Origin: Planotetraspora mira
GTDB taxonomy: Bacteria; Actinomycetota; Actinomycetes; Streptosporangiales; Streptosporangiaceae
Reading direction: 5' to 3'
NCBI RefSeq assembly: GCF_016863275.1
Contig: NZ_BOOO01000033.1
Span: 166,788-230,787, forward strand
DNA length: 64,000 bases
Made by a program: the position numbers and the translations under genes. This document shows positions 8,936 through 17,740 of the stretch, piece by piece (within the stretch, counting starts at the first letter, position 1; each line of letters begins with the position of its first letter). Below the pieces are notes generated by a model. It had not been told where the DNA came from. It ran no database searches and saw only the letters and a list, made by a program, of their open reading frames with translations.

Positions 8936-8942
8936 GCGCCTC

Positions 8943-9815
8943 TCAGGACGGCCGGCCGGCCCTCCGCGGGTGATCGCGCGGGCCGACCCCCGGACCGTGG
9001 TGGTAGGTCCTGAGCGGCCTTTCCAGATGCGCCTCTCCCGATATGAGGAGGCCCGGAACGGCGAGCAGGGCCGGGTCCTGCGAGGCGGGGTCGGGCAGGG
9101 CGAGGCGCGCGTCGTCCGACCGGTCCGACCCGCCGAGCTTGCGGGCGACGTCCTCGCGGAGCTGGGGGAGATGGGCGTAGAGACGGTCACCGGGACATGA
9201 GGTGGCGTTGAGGTCCCGGTGACCGATGATCGCCTTGAGGGGGTCGAGCCGGTACACGCCGCAGAGCCAGGCCAGCAGGCTCGTCAGGGAGGCGAGCTGC
9301 GACTCGGTGGGCAGGTCGCTCATGTACGTCCCCTCGGTCTCGATGCCGAGGGTGTGGCGGTTGTGGTCGGCGGCCTGGGCGCCCATGACGTGCTTGTGCT
9401 CCTGGATGGCGGGCAGCGTCCGGTTGCGGCCCTCCATGATCTGGCCGCCCCGGCCGACGGTGAACTGCTCGCCGATGTCCGCCCAGTCGTTGTGGTGCAT
9501 GTGGTAGCGCTGGATGGCCCGCGACAACCGGAACGCGGCGTCCAGGCTCTGGTCGCTCGAGTTGGCCGTGGCCGTGTGATGGATGACGAGCCGGTCGGGG
9601 GTCCGGTCGAGGATCACCGCCTTGGTCTTGGGGGGCGCCGCGTGCCACTCACTGCGCGTGTAGATGCGCGGACGGGTCGCGGGGTCGCCGGCGAACGCCT
9701 GAGCCGACGTCCCGAGCAGGACCCCGCCCGCCAGCCCGGTTCCCGCCAGCAGGAACGCGCGGCGGGTGACGGGCGTCTCGCGCAGCCTCGCGCCGACCTG
9801 TGAGAACGCGGGCAT
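8943..9815 (-). CDS. Tat-exported N-acetylmuramoyl-L-alanine amidase (PGRP/amidase_2)
   Basis: 290 residues. The N-terminus has twin arginines (TRRAFLLAG, about residues 17-25), a hydrophobic stretch and an AQAFAG cleavage region, so Tat export is likely. The mature part is a zinc amidase_2/PGRP domain: VIHHTAT with zinc His, HMHHNDWADIGEQF, GIETEG, and GHRDLNATSCPGD with the second His and Cys ligand. It would cleave the MurNAc-L-Ala amide in peptidoglycan outside the membrane. The last about 65 residues are polar and unassigned. The RBS GGGAGGG is only 2-3 nt from the ATG, so a downstream GTG at 9770 is an alternative start. Confidence 0.9.
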   Translation of the reverse strand: MPAFSQVGARLRETPVTRRAFLLAGTGLAGGVLLGTSAQAFAGDPATRPRIYTRSEWHAAPPKTKAVILDRTPDRLVIHHTATANSSDQSLDAAFRLSRAIQRYHMHHNDWADIGEQFTVGRGGQIMEGRNRTLPAIQEHKHVMGAQAADHNRHTLGIETEGTYMSDLPTESQLASLTSLLAWLCGVYRLDPLKAIIGHRDLNATSCPGDRLYAHLPQLREDVARKLGGSDRSDDARLALPDPASQDPALLAVPGLLISGEAHLERPLRTYHHGPGVGPRDHPRRAGRPS

Positions 9816-10058
9816 GACCCTCCCAAGTGAGCGGTGGACTTCGGGGGTCCACGGTCCGTCGGGAGGTTGCGTCGATATCCCCGGCCTCTGGGCCTGCTAT
9901 TCCTCCTCACCGGAAACCGGTCCTTTGTCAACCGATATGTCCCAGGAATATTGCCAAAGGCGAATACCTTGTCGTCCTGATCGGACGCTGAATATCCGGA
10001 ATGGCCACTCGTGTACATTAAGCATGGCCATTGTCCGGTAATGGCATTCTCGGCCGGA

Positions 10059-10535
10059 TCAGGGAATGGCGGCCAGGAACCGCCGCTGGTCCTCATCGGG
10101 CAGGGCGTCGATGAACAGCACCCCGTCCAGATGGTCGGCCTCGTGCTGCAGGACTCTGGCCAGCAGTCCGATCGCCCTCACCGTGATCGGCTTGCCGTAC
10201 ATGTTCCTGCCGCGGACGACCACGGAGAACGATCGGGCCCTCGGCCACCACATGCCCGGCGCGGACAGGCACGCCTCGTCCGCGACGATCACGCGATCCG
10301 AGGGTTCGAGACGCGGATTGACGATGTGACCCGCCTTGCCGTCCAGGTCGAAGGCGAGCACCCGCAGGGGGACTCCGATCTGAGGGGCGGCGAGCCCGGC
10401 GCGTCCCGGGCCGGCTCGCATGGTGGCGGTGAGTGACCGGACGAGGTCCCTGAGGGATCGGTCGAATACGGTGACGGGTTCGGCTACGCTCCGTAGCACT
10501 GGATCGGCGAACATACGGATCTGACGGACAGTCAT
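10059..10535 (-). CDS. def: Peptide deformylase
   Basis: 158 residues from the ATG at 10535, which has the RBS GGGGAG and matches the usual MTVRxIR start; a longer in-frame extension upstream lacks family similarity. It removes the formyl group from nascent N-termini at the ribosome exit. The three motifs are present: GRAGLAAPQ (44-52), EACLS (87-91, metal Cys89; the usual second residue is Gly) and QHEADH (130-135, metal His and catalytic Glu). Isolated from fmt, it is probably a second deformylase rather than the housekeeping def-fmt copy. Confidence 0.93.
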   Translation of the reverse strand: MTVRQIRMFADPVLRSVAEPVTVFDRSLRDLVRSLTATMRAGPGRAGLAAPQIGVPLRVLAFDLDGKAGHIVNPRLEPSDRVIVADEACLSAPGMWWPRARSFSVVVRGRNMYGKPITVRAIGLLARVLQHEADHLDGVLFIDALPDEDQRRFLAAIP

Positions 10536-10835
10536 GCACGCTCCCCGCGGCGACGACGACACCACAACGAAAGTCCCCAGTTTGGCGTTGTACCAACCTT
10601 TGTTAAGTCCGTATTGCATGGGTGATAGGTACATTTCATCGGCCGGGCGAATACGCGACAGGGGTCCCGTGAATCGTCACGGAGAGTCAACGCGCGTAAC
10701 TCGTCTCTCACGGCTTCATGATCGCATCCGTGCTCACATCCGGCCGTCCGTGCAAGTGAGCGCCGTCAGCTGCTTGTAGCACAGCGGTAACAGCGGGGAC
10801 CCAGCCGCGAAACCGCCTGAAAGCACCATCGGACC
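10536..10835. other. Divergent intergenic region of def and the nnaR locus
   Basis: No gene is supported here. It holds the def RBS, an AT-richer stretch at about 10590-10640, and near the right end a GlnR-like box (listed separately). Confidence 0.5.
10787..10813 (+). promoter_or_regulatory. Putative GlnR-type operator
   Basis: Three 5-mers at exact 6-nt spacing, GTAAC-n6-GACCC-n6-GAAAC, approximate the GlnR a/b-site pattern (gTnAC-n6-GaAAC repeated). The first a-site and the GAAAC are good; the middle site has two mismatches. Location upstream of nnaR, a known GlnR partner in nitrate/nitrite assimilation of Streptomyces and mycobacteria, supports the call. Confidence 0.4.
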
Positions 10836-11033
10836 ATGCCGGTCTCACTTTCCCCTCCGTGGCCTGTGATGCCACGCGATCACCTGAGAACGGACGCCGC
10901 GCCTGGCACGCGGGGTCACGCGCACGGGACCGGCCTCCCTCATCACAGGCGCCTGTGCGGAGACCCCGCCGGCGCCGCCCCGGCCTGTCCCATCCGCGTC
11001 AACGACGAAACCGTGGAGGTGAGCGTGGCATGA
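10836..11033 (+). pseudogene. nirD-like C-terminal remnant
   Basis: The last about 25 codons (from LCGDPAG to the stop) read like the end of the small Rieske-type subunit of assimilatory nitrite reductase (pattern C-x-D-P followed by PxxV/IRVxDxxVEVxV). In the adjacent +1 frame just upstream ITGAC appears, like the NirD TGAC motif, suggesting a frameshift. No Rieske ligands and no nirB gene remain. The stop overlaps the nnaR start in an ATGA, the arrangement of an intact nirD-nnaR operon. Inference: nirB and most of nirD were deleted, leaving promoter and tail. Confidence 0.4.
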
Positions 11034-12193
11034 CCGCGCTTCTGGACGATCCTCTGGTCACACCCGAGACGGCGCCCGACGCGCTGGCCGGGTTCACCAT
11101 CGGCGTGACCGCGACCCGGCGTCGCGAGGAGTTCTCCGCGTTGCTGGAACGCCGCGGCGCACGGGTCTACCAGGCGCCGGCGATCCGGCTGGTGCCGGTG
11201 GCCGAGGACGCCGGACTGCTCGCCGCCACCCGGGCCTGCCTGGACGCGCCGATCGACTACGTGGTGATCACCACGGGCGCCGGCTTCCGCGGCTGGATGG
11301 CGGCGGTCGAAGGATGGGGACTCGCCCCCGACGTCGCACTCCATTTCGAGGCCGCCCGGCTGCTCCCGCGAGGCCCGAAGGCCCTCGGCGCGGTCCGCGC
11401 GGCCGGGCTGACCGACTTCTGGACGCCGGCGACGGAGTCCTGCGAGGAGATGAAGGACTACCTCCTCGCCCGGGACCTCCGCGGCCGGCGCATCGCCGTA
11501 CAACTGCACGGTGAACCGCTGACCGGGTTCGTCGCCGCGCTGCGTGAGGCCGGCGCGGAGGTCATCGAGGTGCCCGTCTACCGGTGGCTGCCCTACCGGG
11601 ACACCTCGCCGCTGCGCCGCCTGGTGCACCAGGCCATCACCGGCTCGGTCGACGCGGTGGCGTTCACGAGTGCGCCCGCGGTGATCGCAATGCTGAACGC
11701 CGCCCGTGCCGACGGCCTGGAGGAGCCGCTGCTCGCCGCGTTCAACACGCACGTCGTGGCGGCCTGCGTCGGCTCGGTGACCTCCGCTCCGCTGGAGGCC
11801 CGTGGCGTCCGAGTCGTCCGGCCGGACCGGCCCAGGCTCGGCGCGCTGGCGCGCACACTGGCCCGTCACCTGCCCGCGAGCAGCGTCACGCGGATCGTCG
11901 CGGGCGGCCACGATCTGGAGATCCGCGGGCACGCGGTGGTCGTCGACGGCGAGCTCAAGCCGCTGCCGCCTGCTCCGATGGCCGTGCTCAAGCGGCTCGC
12001 CGAACGGCCGGGCCACGTCGTCGCGCGCGCCGAACTGCGCGTGGTCCTCCCCGGTGGCCCGTCCCGCGACTCGGCCGAGCACGCGGTCGAGATGGCGATC
12101 ACCCGCCTGCGCCGGGCCCTCGGCCCCTCCGGCATCGTGGAGACCGTGGTCAAGCGGGGCTACCGCCTGGCCGTCGGGCGGGACGAACGATGA
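11030..12193 (+). CDS. nnaR: NnaR-like regulator: HemD-fold domain with OmpR-type DNA-binding domain
   Basis: 387 residues from the ATG at 11030. Residues about 20-260 form a uroporphyrinogen-III synthase (HemD) fold (FTIGVTATRRREEF, VVITTGAGFRGW, FTSAPAV). Residues about 285-380 form a winged-helix trans_reg_C domain (LERRP-like RLAERPGHVVARAELR, SAEHAVEMAITRLRRALG, TVVKRGYRLAV). This fusion matches NnaR (SCO2958/MSMEG_0432 type), a co-activator of GlnR for nitrate and nitrite assimilation; Rv0260c is also alike. Siroheme-pathway enzymatic activity is doubtful. It overlaps the following chelatase gene by 4 nt (ATGA). The expected neighbours nirBD are missing here. Confidence 0.88.
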   Translation: MTALLDDPLVTPETAPDALAGFTIGVTATRRREEFSALLERRGARVYQAPAIRLVPVAEDAGLLAATRACLDAPIDYVVITTGAGFRGWMAAVEGWGLAPDVALHFEAARLLPRGPKALGAVRAAGLTDFWTPATESCEEMKDYLLARDLRGRRIAVQLHGEPLTGFVAALREAGAEVIEVPVYRWLPYRDTSPLRRLVHQAITGSVDAVAFTSAPAVIAMLNAARADGLEEPLLAAFNTHVVAACVGSVTSAPLEARGVRVVRPDRPRLGALARTLARHLPASSVTRIVAGGHDLEIRGHAVVVDGELKPLPPAPMAVLKRLAERPGHVVARAELRVVLPGGPSRDSAEHAVEMAITRLRRALGPSGIVETVVKRGYRLAVGRDER

Positions 12194-12967
12194 CGGCCAC
12201 CCTCGTCCTGGCTGCGCACGGGGCCCGCAGCGAGGAGTGGGAGTCCGTCATGGGCGCTCTCGCGGGGCGGGTCCGCCGGGCCCGCCCGGGGCGCCGGGTG
12301 GAGGTCGGCTTCCTGGAGCTCAGCTCACCCGCTCTCACCGATGTGCTGGCCGCGGCGCCGGGGCCCGTGGTGGTCGTCCCGCTGCTGCTCGCCGGGGGTT
12401 ACCACGTGCACATCGACCTGCCGGCGGTGGTCGCGCGCACCCGCCCGGACGCGCGGGTCACCCGACAACTCGGGCCGCACCCGCTGCTGACCGCGGTCCT
12501 CGCCAGACGGCTCGTGTCCGCCGGTCTGCGGTCGTGCGACGCCGTCATCCTCGGGGCGGCGGGCTCGTCGGACCCGGCCGCGCTCGAGGACGTCCGGGCC
12601 GCGGCCCGGCTCCTGTCCGTACGGCTCTCGCGCCCGGTGACGGCAGCCTTCGCCTCGGCGGGAAGCCCCTCGGTGGCGCAGGCGCTGGGCCGGATCAGGT
12701 CGGGACCCGCGCCCCCGGGTGGTGATCGCGTCCTACCTGCTCGCTCCCGGGCTCTTCCACGAACGACTGGTCGCCTCGGGGGCCGACATGGTCAGCGTCC
12801 CCCTCGGCGCCGACGACGACGTGGCCGCGCTCGTCTGGAGGAGGTTCGACGAGGCCGTGGCCGCGGGATGGAGGACGGCAGCCGCGATGTCATCGGGCCG
12901 GCCGATCCAGGCGCGGTCGGTGCCGAGCCTGTCCCTGACAGCGGGTCTCCCGCCGTCTGTCTCTTAG
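12190..12967 (+). pseudogene. Frameshifted sirohydrochlorin chelatase (CbiX/SirB family)
   Basis: The start overlaps the nnaR stop. The first frame gives an intact N-terminal two-thirds: AHGAR with catalytic His10, then LLLAGGYHVHIDLP with the second His pair. Near residue 175 the frame is lost; the C-terminal third (VVIASYLLAPGLFHERLVASGAD to the stop at 12967) is in the +1 frame. Removing one C from the C5 run at 12712-12716 would restore a 258-residue protein. The family inserts Fe or Co into sirohydrochlorin, here to make siroheme for nitrite or sulphite reductase. It may be a true pseudogene, a phase-variable homopolymer, or a sequencing error. Confidence 0.8.
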
Positions 12968-12989
12968 CCGTGTCCGGCCGTCCTGGTCA

Positions 12990-13041
12990 CCGGTTTCCCG
13001 AGCCGGTTTCCCGAGCCGGTTCCCTGAGCACGTTCCCCGAG
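12990..13041. repeat. 13-bp tandem repeat, four copies
   Basis: The unit CCGGTTTCCCGAG occurs twice exactly, then as CCGGTTCCCTGAG and CACGTTCCCCGAG, between the converging cbiX and PAC2 genes. It has no obvious hairpin potential. Confidence 0.6.
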
Positions 13042-13073
13042 CCGTTTTTCCAGCGGGGTTCCCGCCGGTTTTC

Positions 13074-13928
13074 CTAGCCGTCGGTGCCGCGGTCGCGGCG
13101 GCGCAGGTACCGCTCGAACTCGGCCGCGATGGCGTCGCCGCTGGCCTCGGGGAGGTCGGCGGCGTCCTTGCGCTCCTCGAGCTCCTTGACGTACTCCGCG
13201 ACCTCGCTGTCCTGGGACGCCAGCTCGTCGACCCCGTGCTCCCAGGCGCGGGCCTCCTCGGCCAGCTCGCCGTACGGCATGGGGATGTCGAGCATGTCCT
13301 CGATCCGGCGCAGCAGCGCCAGGGTGGCCTTCGGGTTGGGCGGCTGGGCCACGTAGTGAGGGATCGACGCCCACAGCGACATGGCCTGCAGCCCGGCCGA
13401 GCCCAGCGAGTGCTGGAGCACGCCGACGATGCCGGTGGGCCCCTCGTACTTGGTCATCTCCAGGTTGAGCGCCCGGGCGAGCCCGGGATCGCTCACGGAC
13501 CCCACGATCGGGACCGGGCGGGTGTGCGGCGAGTCGTTGAGCAGCGCGCCCAGCATGATCGCCAGGTCCACGCCGAGGTCGTGGCAGAGCCCGACGATCT
13601 CGGCGCAGAACGAGCGCCAGCGCATGTTGGGCTCGATGCCCCGCAGGAGCACCACGTCGCGCTTGGCGCCCGGGGGACGGGCGAGCAGCAGGCGGGTGGT
13701 CGGCCAGATGATGGACCGGGTGAGGCCCTCACCGAGCTCCACGATCGGCCGCGTCACCTGGAAGTCGTAGTAGTCCTCCGGGTCCAGCTCGACGAGCGGG
13801 GTCGCCTTCCACATCGCCTCGAGGTGTGCGATGACGCCGCTGGACGCCTCACCGGCGTCGTTCCACCCCTCGAACGCGGCGATGAGCACCGGGTCGACGA
13901 GCTCAGGGAGCCCTTCGAACTCGATCAC
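13074..13928 (-). CDS. PAC2 family protein
   Basis: 284 residues from the GTG at 13928, chosen for its strong RBS (AGGGAGG, 6 nt upstream) and the family N-terminus VIEFEGLPELVDPVLIAAFEGWNDAGEA. PAC2 domains are related to eukaryotic proteasome assembly chaperone 2; bacterial members are widespread in proteasome-bearing actinobacteria but their role is not settled. Conserved marks are the GWNDAGEA loop, a VVLLRGIEPNMRW segment and TGIVGVLQ. The C-terminal 50 residues are charged and helical. It is divergent from metH with 183 bp between, and about 27 kb from the proteasome genes. Confidence 0.88.
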   Translation of the reverse strand: MIEFEGLPELVDPVLIAAFEGWNDAGEASSGVIAHLEAMWKATPLVELDPEDYYDFQVTRPIVELGEGLTRSIIWPTTRLLLARPPGAKRDVVLLRGIEPNMRWRSFCAEIVGLCHDLGVDLAIMLGALLNDSPHTRPVPIVGSVSDPGLARALNLEMTKYEGPTGIVGVLQHSLGSAGLQAMSLWASIPHYVAQPPNPKATLALLRRIEDMLDIPMPYGELAEEARAWEHGVDELASQDSEVAEYVKELEERKDAADLPEASGDAIAAEFERYLRRRDRGTDG

Positions 13929-14098
13929 GCGCCGCCTCCCTAACTGGGCCACTGATTTATCGTTCAACCCAAGACTATTCGGTGAGGGTACCCGGGCGTC
14001 ACCCACGAACATCACCGGGCCTTCGTTGTGCCCGGAAACACGGGGGAGGCGACCCCTCCAAGGGAGATCATGTGGAATATGTCGTGACACCCAGCCGA

Positions 14099-14104
14099 TA
14101 GGCT
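14099..14104 (+). promoter_or_regulatory. -10 hexamer of metH
   Basis: TAGGCT lies 7 nt before the ATG at 14112, giving a leaderless mRNA. No cobalamin riboswitch is visible upstream of this gene. Confidence 0.65.
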
Positions 14105-14111
14105 TTGTCCC

Positions 14112-17100
14112 ATGACCAGCAGACCGTCCTTCCGCGAAGCGCTGTCCGAGCGAGTCTTGGTCGCCGACGGGGCGATGGGGACGATGCTGCAGTCCTACGA
14201 CCCCACTTTGGACGACTTCCAGGGCCACGAGGGCTGCAACGACGTGCTCAACGTGAGCCGTCCCGACATCGTCAGGGCCGTCCACGACGCGTATCTCGCG
14301 GTGGGCGTCGACTGTGTCGAGACCAACACGTTCAACGCCAACCAGGCGGCCCTCGGCGAGTACGGCATCTCCGACCGGATCTTCGAGCTCTCCGAGGCGG
14401 GCGCGCGGCTGGCCCGCGAGCAGGCCGACACGTGGTCGACCGCCGAACACCCCCGGTTCGTCCTCGGCTCCATGGGGCCGGGCACCAAGCTCCCCACCCT
14501 GGGGCACCTGCCGTACCTGACGCTGCGCGACGCCTACGGCGAGAACGCCGCGGGCCTGATCGCGGGCGGGGCGGACGCCCTGATCATCGAGACGTGCCAG
14601 GACCTGCTGCAGCTCAAGGCGGCCGTCGTCGGCGCGAAGCGGGCCGTCGAGGCCTCCGGCCGCGATGTGCCGATCATCACACAGGTCACCATCGAGACCA
14701 ACGGCGCGATGTTGCTGGGCTCCGAGATCGGCGCGGCGCTGACCGTGATCGAGCCGCTCGGCGTCGACCTGATCGGCCTCAACTGCGCCACCGGGCCGGC
14801 CGAGATGAGCGAGCACCTGCGCTACCTCGCCAAGCACGCGCGGGTTCCGCTGTCGTGCATGCCGAACGCGGGACTTCCCCAGCTCACCTCCGACGGGGCC
14901 TATTACCCCCTCACGCCCGACGAGTTGGCCGACGCGCACGAGAACTTCACCCGCGACTACGGCCTCGCACTGATCGGCGGCTGCTGCGGCACAACGCCCG
15001 AGCACCTGCGCAAGGTCGTCGAGCGCAACTCGGGCAAGGCCCGTGCCGTACGGCGGCCTCGCCCCGAAGCGGGGGCGGCCTCGCTCTACCAGCACGTCCC
15101 CTTCCGCCAGGACACCTCTTACCTCGCCATCGGCGAGCGGACCAACGCCAACGGCTCCAAGGCGTTCCGTGAGGCGATGCTCGCCGGCAACTACGAGGAG
15201 TGCGTCGAGATCGCGAGGGCGCAGGCCCGCGACGGCGCGCACATGCTCGACCTGTGCGTCGACTACGTCGGCCGCGACGGCGTGACGGACATGAAGGAGC
15301 TGGCGTTCCGCTTCGCCACCGCCTCGACGCTGCCGATCGTGATCGACTCGACCGAACCCCCGGTCATCGAGGCCGGGCTGGAGATGCTCGGCGGCCGCGC
15401 GGTCGTCAACTCGGTCAACTACGAGGACGGCGACGGCCCCGACTCCCGCTTCACCAAGGTGATGCGGCTGGTCAAGGAGCACGGCGCCGCCGTGGTCGCG
15501 TTGACCATCGACGAGGAGGGGCAGGCCCGCACCGCCGAGTGGAAGGTGCGCGTCGCCACCCGCATCATCGAGGACCTGGTCACGAACTGGGGGATGCAGG
15601 TCGCCGACATCATCGTCGACTGCCTCACCTTCCCCATCGCCACGGGCCAGGAGGAGACCCGGCGCGACGGCATCGAGACCATCGAGGCGATCCGCGAGCT
15701 CAAGCGGCGCTATCCGACGGTGCAGACCACGCTCGGCCTCTCGAACGTGTCCTTCGGCCTCAACCCGGCCGCGCGGATCGTGCTGAACTCGGTCTTCCTC
15801 AACGAGTGCGTCAACGCCGGGCTCGACTCGGCCATCGTGCACGCCTCCAAGATCCTTCCTACGGCCCGGATCCCCGACGAGCACCGTCAGGTGGCGCTCG
15901 ACCTGGTCTACGACCGCCGCCGGGAGGGTTACGACCCCCTGCAGCGGTTCATGGAGCTGTTCGAAGGGGTGGACGCGGCCGCTCTGAAGGCCGACAAGGC
16001 GGCGGAGCTCCTCGGGCTGCCGCTGTGGGAGCGGCTCAAGCGGCGCATCATCGACGGGGAGAAGAAGGGGCTGGAGGGCGACCTCGACGAGGCGCTGACC
16101 CAGCGGCCCGCCCTGGAGATCATCAACGACGTGCTGCTCGACGGCATGAAGACCGTCGGTGAGCTGTTCGGCTCCGGCCAGATGCAGTTGCCGTTCGTCC
16201 TCCAGTCGGCCGAGGTCATGAAGAACGCGGTCGCTCAGCTCGAGCCGCACATGGACCGCGTCGACGGCGCCACCAAGGGCCGGATCGTGCTCGCCACGGT
16301 CAAGGGCGACGTGCACGACATCGGCAAGAACCTCGTGGACATCATCCTGTCCAACAACGGCTACGAGGTCGTGAACCTCGGCATCAAGCAGCCGGTGTCG
16401 GCCATTCTCGAGGCGGCGGACGACGAGAAGGCCGACGTGATCGGCATGTCCGGACTTCTCGTGAAATCGACGGTCATCATGAAGGAGAACCTCGAGGAGA
16501 TGAACTCCCGGGGCATCGCGGACAAGTATCCGGTTCTCCTGGGTGGCGCCGCCCTGACCAGGGCGTACGTGGAGCAGGACCTCGCCGACCTCTACCAGGG
16601 AGAGGTCAGGTACGCCAGGGACGCGTTCGAGGGGCTGCGGCTGATGGACGCCTTCATGGCGGTCAAGCGCGGCGTGGAGGGCGCGGAGCTTCCCGCGCTG
16701 CGTGAGCGCCGGGTGAAGACCGGGGCGGTCCTCACCCGGACCGCCGTCGAGGACCTGCCGTCCCGCTCCGACGTCGCGGCCGACAACCCCCTGCCCAAGC
16801 CGCCGTTCCTCGGCGACCGGGTGGTCAAGGGCATCCCGCTGGCCGACTACGCGGCCTTCCTGGACGAACGGGCCACGTTCATGGGCCAGTGGGGGCTCAA
16901 GGGGTCCCGCGGCGGCGACGGGGTCTCCTACGAGGAACTCGTGGAGACCGAGGGGCGGCCGAGGCTCCGCATGTGGCTGGAGCGGCTGCAGACGGAGAAC
17001 CTGCTCGAGGCCGCCGTCGTGTACGGGTACTTCCCGTGCGTCAGCGAGGGCGACAACCTGATCATCCTCGACGAGGCCGGGAACGAGCGCACCCGGTTCA

Positions 17101-17576
17101 CCTTCCCGCGTCAGCGGCGCGACCGGCACCTGTGCCTGTCGGACTTCTTCCGGTCCCGCGACTCCGGAGAGGTCGACGTCATCGCCTTCCAGGTGGCGAC
17201 CATGGGCAACCGGATCAGCGAGGCCGCGGCGGAGCTGTTCGCGAAGGACGCCTACCGCGACTACCTGGAGCTCCATGGCCTGTCGGTGCAGCTCACCGAG
17301 GCCCTCGCGGAGTACTGGCACGCCAGGGTGCGGTCCGAGCTGGGCATCGGCGGTGACGAGTCCCTCTCCGACATGCTCAAGGTGAACATCGCGGGCTGCC
17401 GGTACTCCTTCGGGTACCCGGCGTGCCCGAATCTGGAGGACCAGGTTCAGCTCATGGAGCTGCTCGATCCCTCGCGCATCGGCGTCACCCTGTCGGAGGA
17501 GTTCCAGCTCCACCCCGAGCAGGCCACGTCGGCGCTGATCACTCATCACCCCGAGGCGAAGTACTTCAACGTCTAG
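14112..17576 (+). CDS. metH: Cobalamin-dependent methionine synthase MetH
   Basis: 1154 residues, full length. It transfers the methyl group of methyltetrahydrofolate to homocysteine through methylcobalamin. Domains in order: homocysteine/zinc domain (1-about 310; zinc Cys225 in LNCATGP, C291/C292 in GGCCGTT), pterin-binding domain (about 330-590; GERTNANGSKAFR), B12 cap and B12-binding domain (about 630-860; DVHDIGKN with axial His735, then GMSGLLVKST), and C-terminal SAM-binding reactivation domain (about 880-1154; AEYWHARVR). A GC-rich hairpin follows the stop. Regulation by a riboswitch is not seen, unlike cobB in this window. Confidence 0.98.
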   Translation: MTSRPSFREALSERVLVADGAMGTMLQSYDPTLDDFQGHEGCNDVLNVSRPDIVRAVHDAYLAVGVDCVETNTFNANQAALGEYGISDRIFELSEAGARLAREQADTWSTAEHPRFVLGSMGPGTKLPTLGHLPYLTLRDAYGENAAGLIAGGADALIIETCQDLLQLKAAVVGAKRAVEASGRDVPIITQVTIETNGAMLLGSEIGAALTVIEPLGVDLIGLNCATGPAEMSEHLRYLAKHARVPLSCMPNAGLPQLTSDGAYYPLTPDELADAHENFTRDYGLALIGGCCGTTPEHLRKVVERNSGKARAVRRPRPEAGAASLYQHVPFRQDTSYLAIGERTNANGSKAFREAMLAGNYEECVEIARAQARDGAHMLDLCVDYVGRDGVTDMKELAFRFATASTLPIVIDSTEPPVIEAGLEMLGGRAVVNSVNYEDGDGPDSRFTKVMRLVKEHGAAVVALTIDEEGQARTAEWKVRVATRIIEDLVTNWGMQVADIIVDCLTFPIATGQEETRRDGIETIEAIRELKRRYPTVQTTLGLSNVSFGLNPAARIVLNSVFLNECVNAGLDSAIVHASKILPTARIPDEHRQVALDLVYDRRREGYDPLQRFMELFEGVDAAALKADKAAELLGLPLWERLKRRIIDGEKKGLEGDLDEALTQRPALEIINDVLLDGMKTVGELFGSGQMQLPFVLQSAEVMKNAVAQLEPHMDRVDGATKGRIVLATVKGDVHDIGKNLVDIILSNNGYEVVNLGIKQPVSAILEAADDEKADVIGMSGLLVKSTVIMKENLEEMNSRGIADKYPVLLGGAALTRAYVEQDLADLYQGEVRYARDAFEGLRLMDAFMAVKRGVEGAELPALRERRVKTGAVLTRTAVEDLPSRSDVAADNPLPKPPFLGDRVVKGIPLADYAAFLDERATFMGQWGLKGSRGGDGVSYEELVETEGRPRLRMWLERLQTENLLEAAVVYGYFPCVSEGDNLIILDEAGNERTRFTFPRQRRDRHLCLSDFFRSRDSGEVDVIAFQVATMGNRISEAAAELFAKDAYRDYLELHGLSVQLTEALAEYWHARVRSELGIGGDESLSDMLKVNIAGCRYSFGYPACPNLEDQVQLMELLDPSRIGVTLSEEFQLHPEQATSALITHHPEAKYFNV

Positions 17577-17598
17577 CTTTCGGGCTTTCACGGAATGC

Positions 17599-17633
17599 GA
17601 GCCGGGGCGGCGGTGTTGACGCCTCCCCGGCTC
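17599..17633 (+). terminator. metH terminator hairpin
   Basis: A 9-bp stem (GAGCCGGGG with CCCCGGCTC) lies 22 nt after the metH stop. There is no U-tract. Confidence 0.5.
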
Positions 17634-17740
17634 CGGGCCGTCCTCCTCCCGGCTCCCCGGGGTGAGGAAGGCTTCGGGTGGACCTCTACCATGTTGGTCC
17701 CCCCTCTTAACGGAGGCGCTCAGCCGGGGGAAGGGGTCAC

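Noticed and set aside
10273..10320. tRNA-like GGTTCGA segment
   Set aside because: It lies within the peptide deformylase coding region and no cloverleaf arms fit around it.
13074..17591. A 1505-residue minus-strand reading frame spanning metH
   Set aside because: Only its last 284 residues are a real PAC2 protein; the rest is the antisense shadow of metH, Arg/Gly/Asp-rich and without family similarity.
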